Source: Oleispira sp964022115 (GTDB lineage: Bacteria > Pseudomonadota > Gammaproteobacteria > Pseudomonadales > Oceanobacteraceae). From it: DNA of 15,144 bases. Shown in pieces: positions 14,727-15,144 of the stretch. The notes below the pieces were generated by a model, which saw only the letters and a list, made by a program, of their open reading frames with translations, was not told where the DNA came from and ran no database searches. The stretch covers positions 1 to 15,144 of the forward strand of contig CAXIBC010000066.1 of NCBI GenBank assembly GCA_964022115.1, written 5' to 3'. The stretch's first letter is position 1, and every line of letters starts with the position of its first letter. The position numbers and the translations under genes are program-made.

Positions 14727-14760
14727 AGCATAAGCTGAGAATATGACAGTTTTATGAATG
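14727..14760 (-). promoter_or_regulatory. Putative PhoB box with -10 element
   Basis: On the - strand CATTCATAAAACTGTCAT (14743–14760) matches the E. coli Pho-box consensus CTGTCATAWAWCTGTCAY at 16 of 18 positions, and the second half-site is perfect. Ten bases downstream is TATGCT (14727–14732, 4 of 6 to TATAAT), the geometry of PhoB-activated promoters in which the box replaces the -35. The predicted start near 14720 leaves a leader of about 27 nt before the 26-codon ORF. The match is seen; activation by PhoB is inferred. Confidence 0.6.
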
Positions 14761-14843
14761 TTTGATGGAAAATTAGAATTATAAAAAATTGAATTGATTG
14801 AGGTAAATATATAAGGATTAAGCAGGGGGGAGTGTGTATAAAA

Positions 14844-14920
14844 TGGCGGACTGGACGAGACTCGAACTCGCGACCCCTGGCGTGACAGGCCAGTATTCTA
14901 ACCAACTGAACTACCAGTCC
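14844..14920 (-). tRNA. tRNA-Asp (GTC), first copy
   Basis: Complete 77-nt cloverleaf on the - strand. GGACTGG pairs with CCAGTCC, followed by discriminator G and encoded CCA (14844–14846). The D-arm is TAGTTCAGTTGGTTAGAATA, the anticodon loop CTGTCAC gives GTC (Asp), and the T-arm has GAGTTCGAGTCTC. It follows tRNA-Val by about 52 bp on the same strand and is probably the last gene of that tRNA transcript. No convincing terminator is seen in the bases below it. Confidence 0.97.
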
Positions 14921-14946
14921 ACTTAAAGCATTGATTATAAGTCGGT

Positions 14947-14975
14947 CCAATTCTTATTGTCACATAAAGAATTGG
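14947..14975. repeat. 9-bp perfect inverted repeat at the 3' end of tRNA-Val
   Basis: CCAATTCTT (14947–14955) and AAGAATTGG (14967–14975) are exact reverse complements with an 11-nt loop. On the transcribed (-) strand the first three bases of the hairpin are the CCA of tRNA-Val, so it forms directly after the tRNA body. A processing signal is the likely role. Confidence 0.6.
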
Positions 14976-15048
14976 TGGGTGATGACGGGATCGAACCGCC
15001 GACATCCACCTTGTAAGGGTGGCGCTCTCCCAGCTGAGCTAATCACCC
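14973..15048 (-). tRNA. tRNA-Val (TAC)
   Basis: Complete 76-nt cloverleaf on the - strand. GGGTGAT pairs with ATCACCC, followed by discriminator A and encoded CCA (14973–14975). The D-arm is TAGCTCAGCTGGGAGAGC, the anticodon loop CTTACAA gives TAC (Val), and the T-arm has GCGGTTCGATCCCGTC. It lies between two tRNA-Asp genes on the same strand, an Asp/Val arrangement common in gammaproteobacteria. Confidence 0.97.
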
Positions 15049-15071
15049 GATTGCTCAAGGAGCTACTACTA

Positions 15072-15090
15072 GTCTCTCTATAAGAGAGGC
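15072..15090. repeat. Short stem-loop between tRNA-Asp and tRNA-Val
   Basis: CTCTCT (15074–15079) and AGAGAG (15083–15088) flank ATA. Outer bases add a G·U (in + strand RNA) and a G-C pair. It lies in the 49-bp spacer between the second tRNA-Asp and tRNA-Val, probably within the tRNA precursor, where it may guide processing. No U-tract follows on the - strand. Confidence 0.5.
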
Positions 15091-15097
15091 TTTAAAA

Positions 15098-15144
15098 TGG
15101 CGGACTGGACGAGACTCGAACTCGCGACCCCTGGCGTGACAGGC
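15098..15144 (-). tRNA. tRNA-Asp (GTC), second copy, cut by window end
   Basis: The 47 bases from the encoded CCA (15098–15100) through the T-arm, variable loop and anticodon arm are identical to bases 14844–14890 of the first tRNA-Asp. The identity includes the GTC anticodon. The 5' half lies beyond the window. The downstream flank TAAAA is also shared, suggesting a local duplication. Confidence 0.93.

Noticed and set aside
14705..14950. 81-codon - strand ORF across tRNA-Asp
   Set aside because: It runs through a complete tRNA gene; the protein-like stretch is the tRNA read as codons.
14843..15144. tRNA cluster as a mobile-element attachment site
   Set aside because: The only repeated segment is a second whole tRNA-Asp gene; no integrase or island genes are present.

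Overview
The window looks like chromosomal DNA of a moderately AT-rich gammaproteobacterium of the Pseudomonadales/Oceanospirillales type. UvrB, FadH, the class I aminotransferase and the tRNAs all resemble that group. The segment wbpM – tRNA-Asn – aminotransferase – uvrB also matches, from memory, the right-hand flank of the O-antigen locus of Pseudomonas aeruginosa. No transposase, integrase, phage gene or CRISPR array is visible.

Positions 1–5176 are the end of a surface-polysaccharide (O-antigen or capsule type) cluster. On the + strand, the 3' part of a bifunctional manC is followed by a tightly packed set: a family 2 glycosyltransferase, an SDR reductase/epimerase and a small monotopic phosphoglycosyltransferase. 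A WbpM-type UDP-GlcNAc 4,6-dehydratase converges on them from the - strand. ManC supplies GDP-mannose. WbpM plus the SDR could make a UDP-6-deoxy-HexNAc (QuiNAc or FucNAc type), and the phosphoglycosyltransferase could load that sugar on undecaprenyl phosphate. The two middle genes are clearly richer in AT than the flanks.

Positions 5177–10586 are the conserved flank: tRNA-Asn with a strong sigma70 promoter, an aspartate-type aminotransferase (TTG start, long intrinsic terminator) and uvrB. A large Wzz-type chain-length regulator sits between the last two and runs straight towards uvrB with only 38 bp between them. It is therefore a polysaccharide gene outside the main cluster.

Positions 10587–14597 hold a secreted chalcone-isomerase-like protein, a 2,4-dienoyl-CoA reductase (fadH) convergent with it (1 bp gap), and an AraC-family regulator divergent from fadH that may control it.

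Positions 14598–15144 contain the least expected item: a 26-codon, extremely acidic - strand ORF. About 50 bp upstream of it is an 18-bp sequence matching the PhoB box at 16 of 18 positions, with a -10-like hexamer at the spacing expected for a PhoB-activated promoter. The window ends in a - strand tRNA cluster (Asp – Val – Asp), the last gene cut by the window edge.
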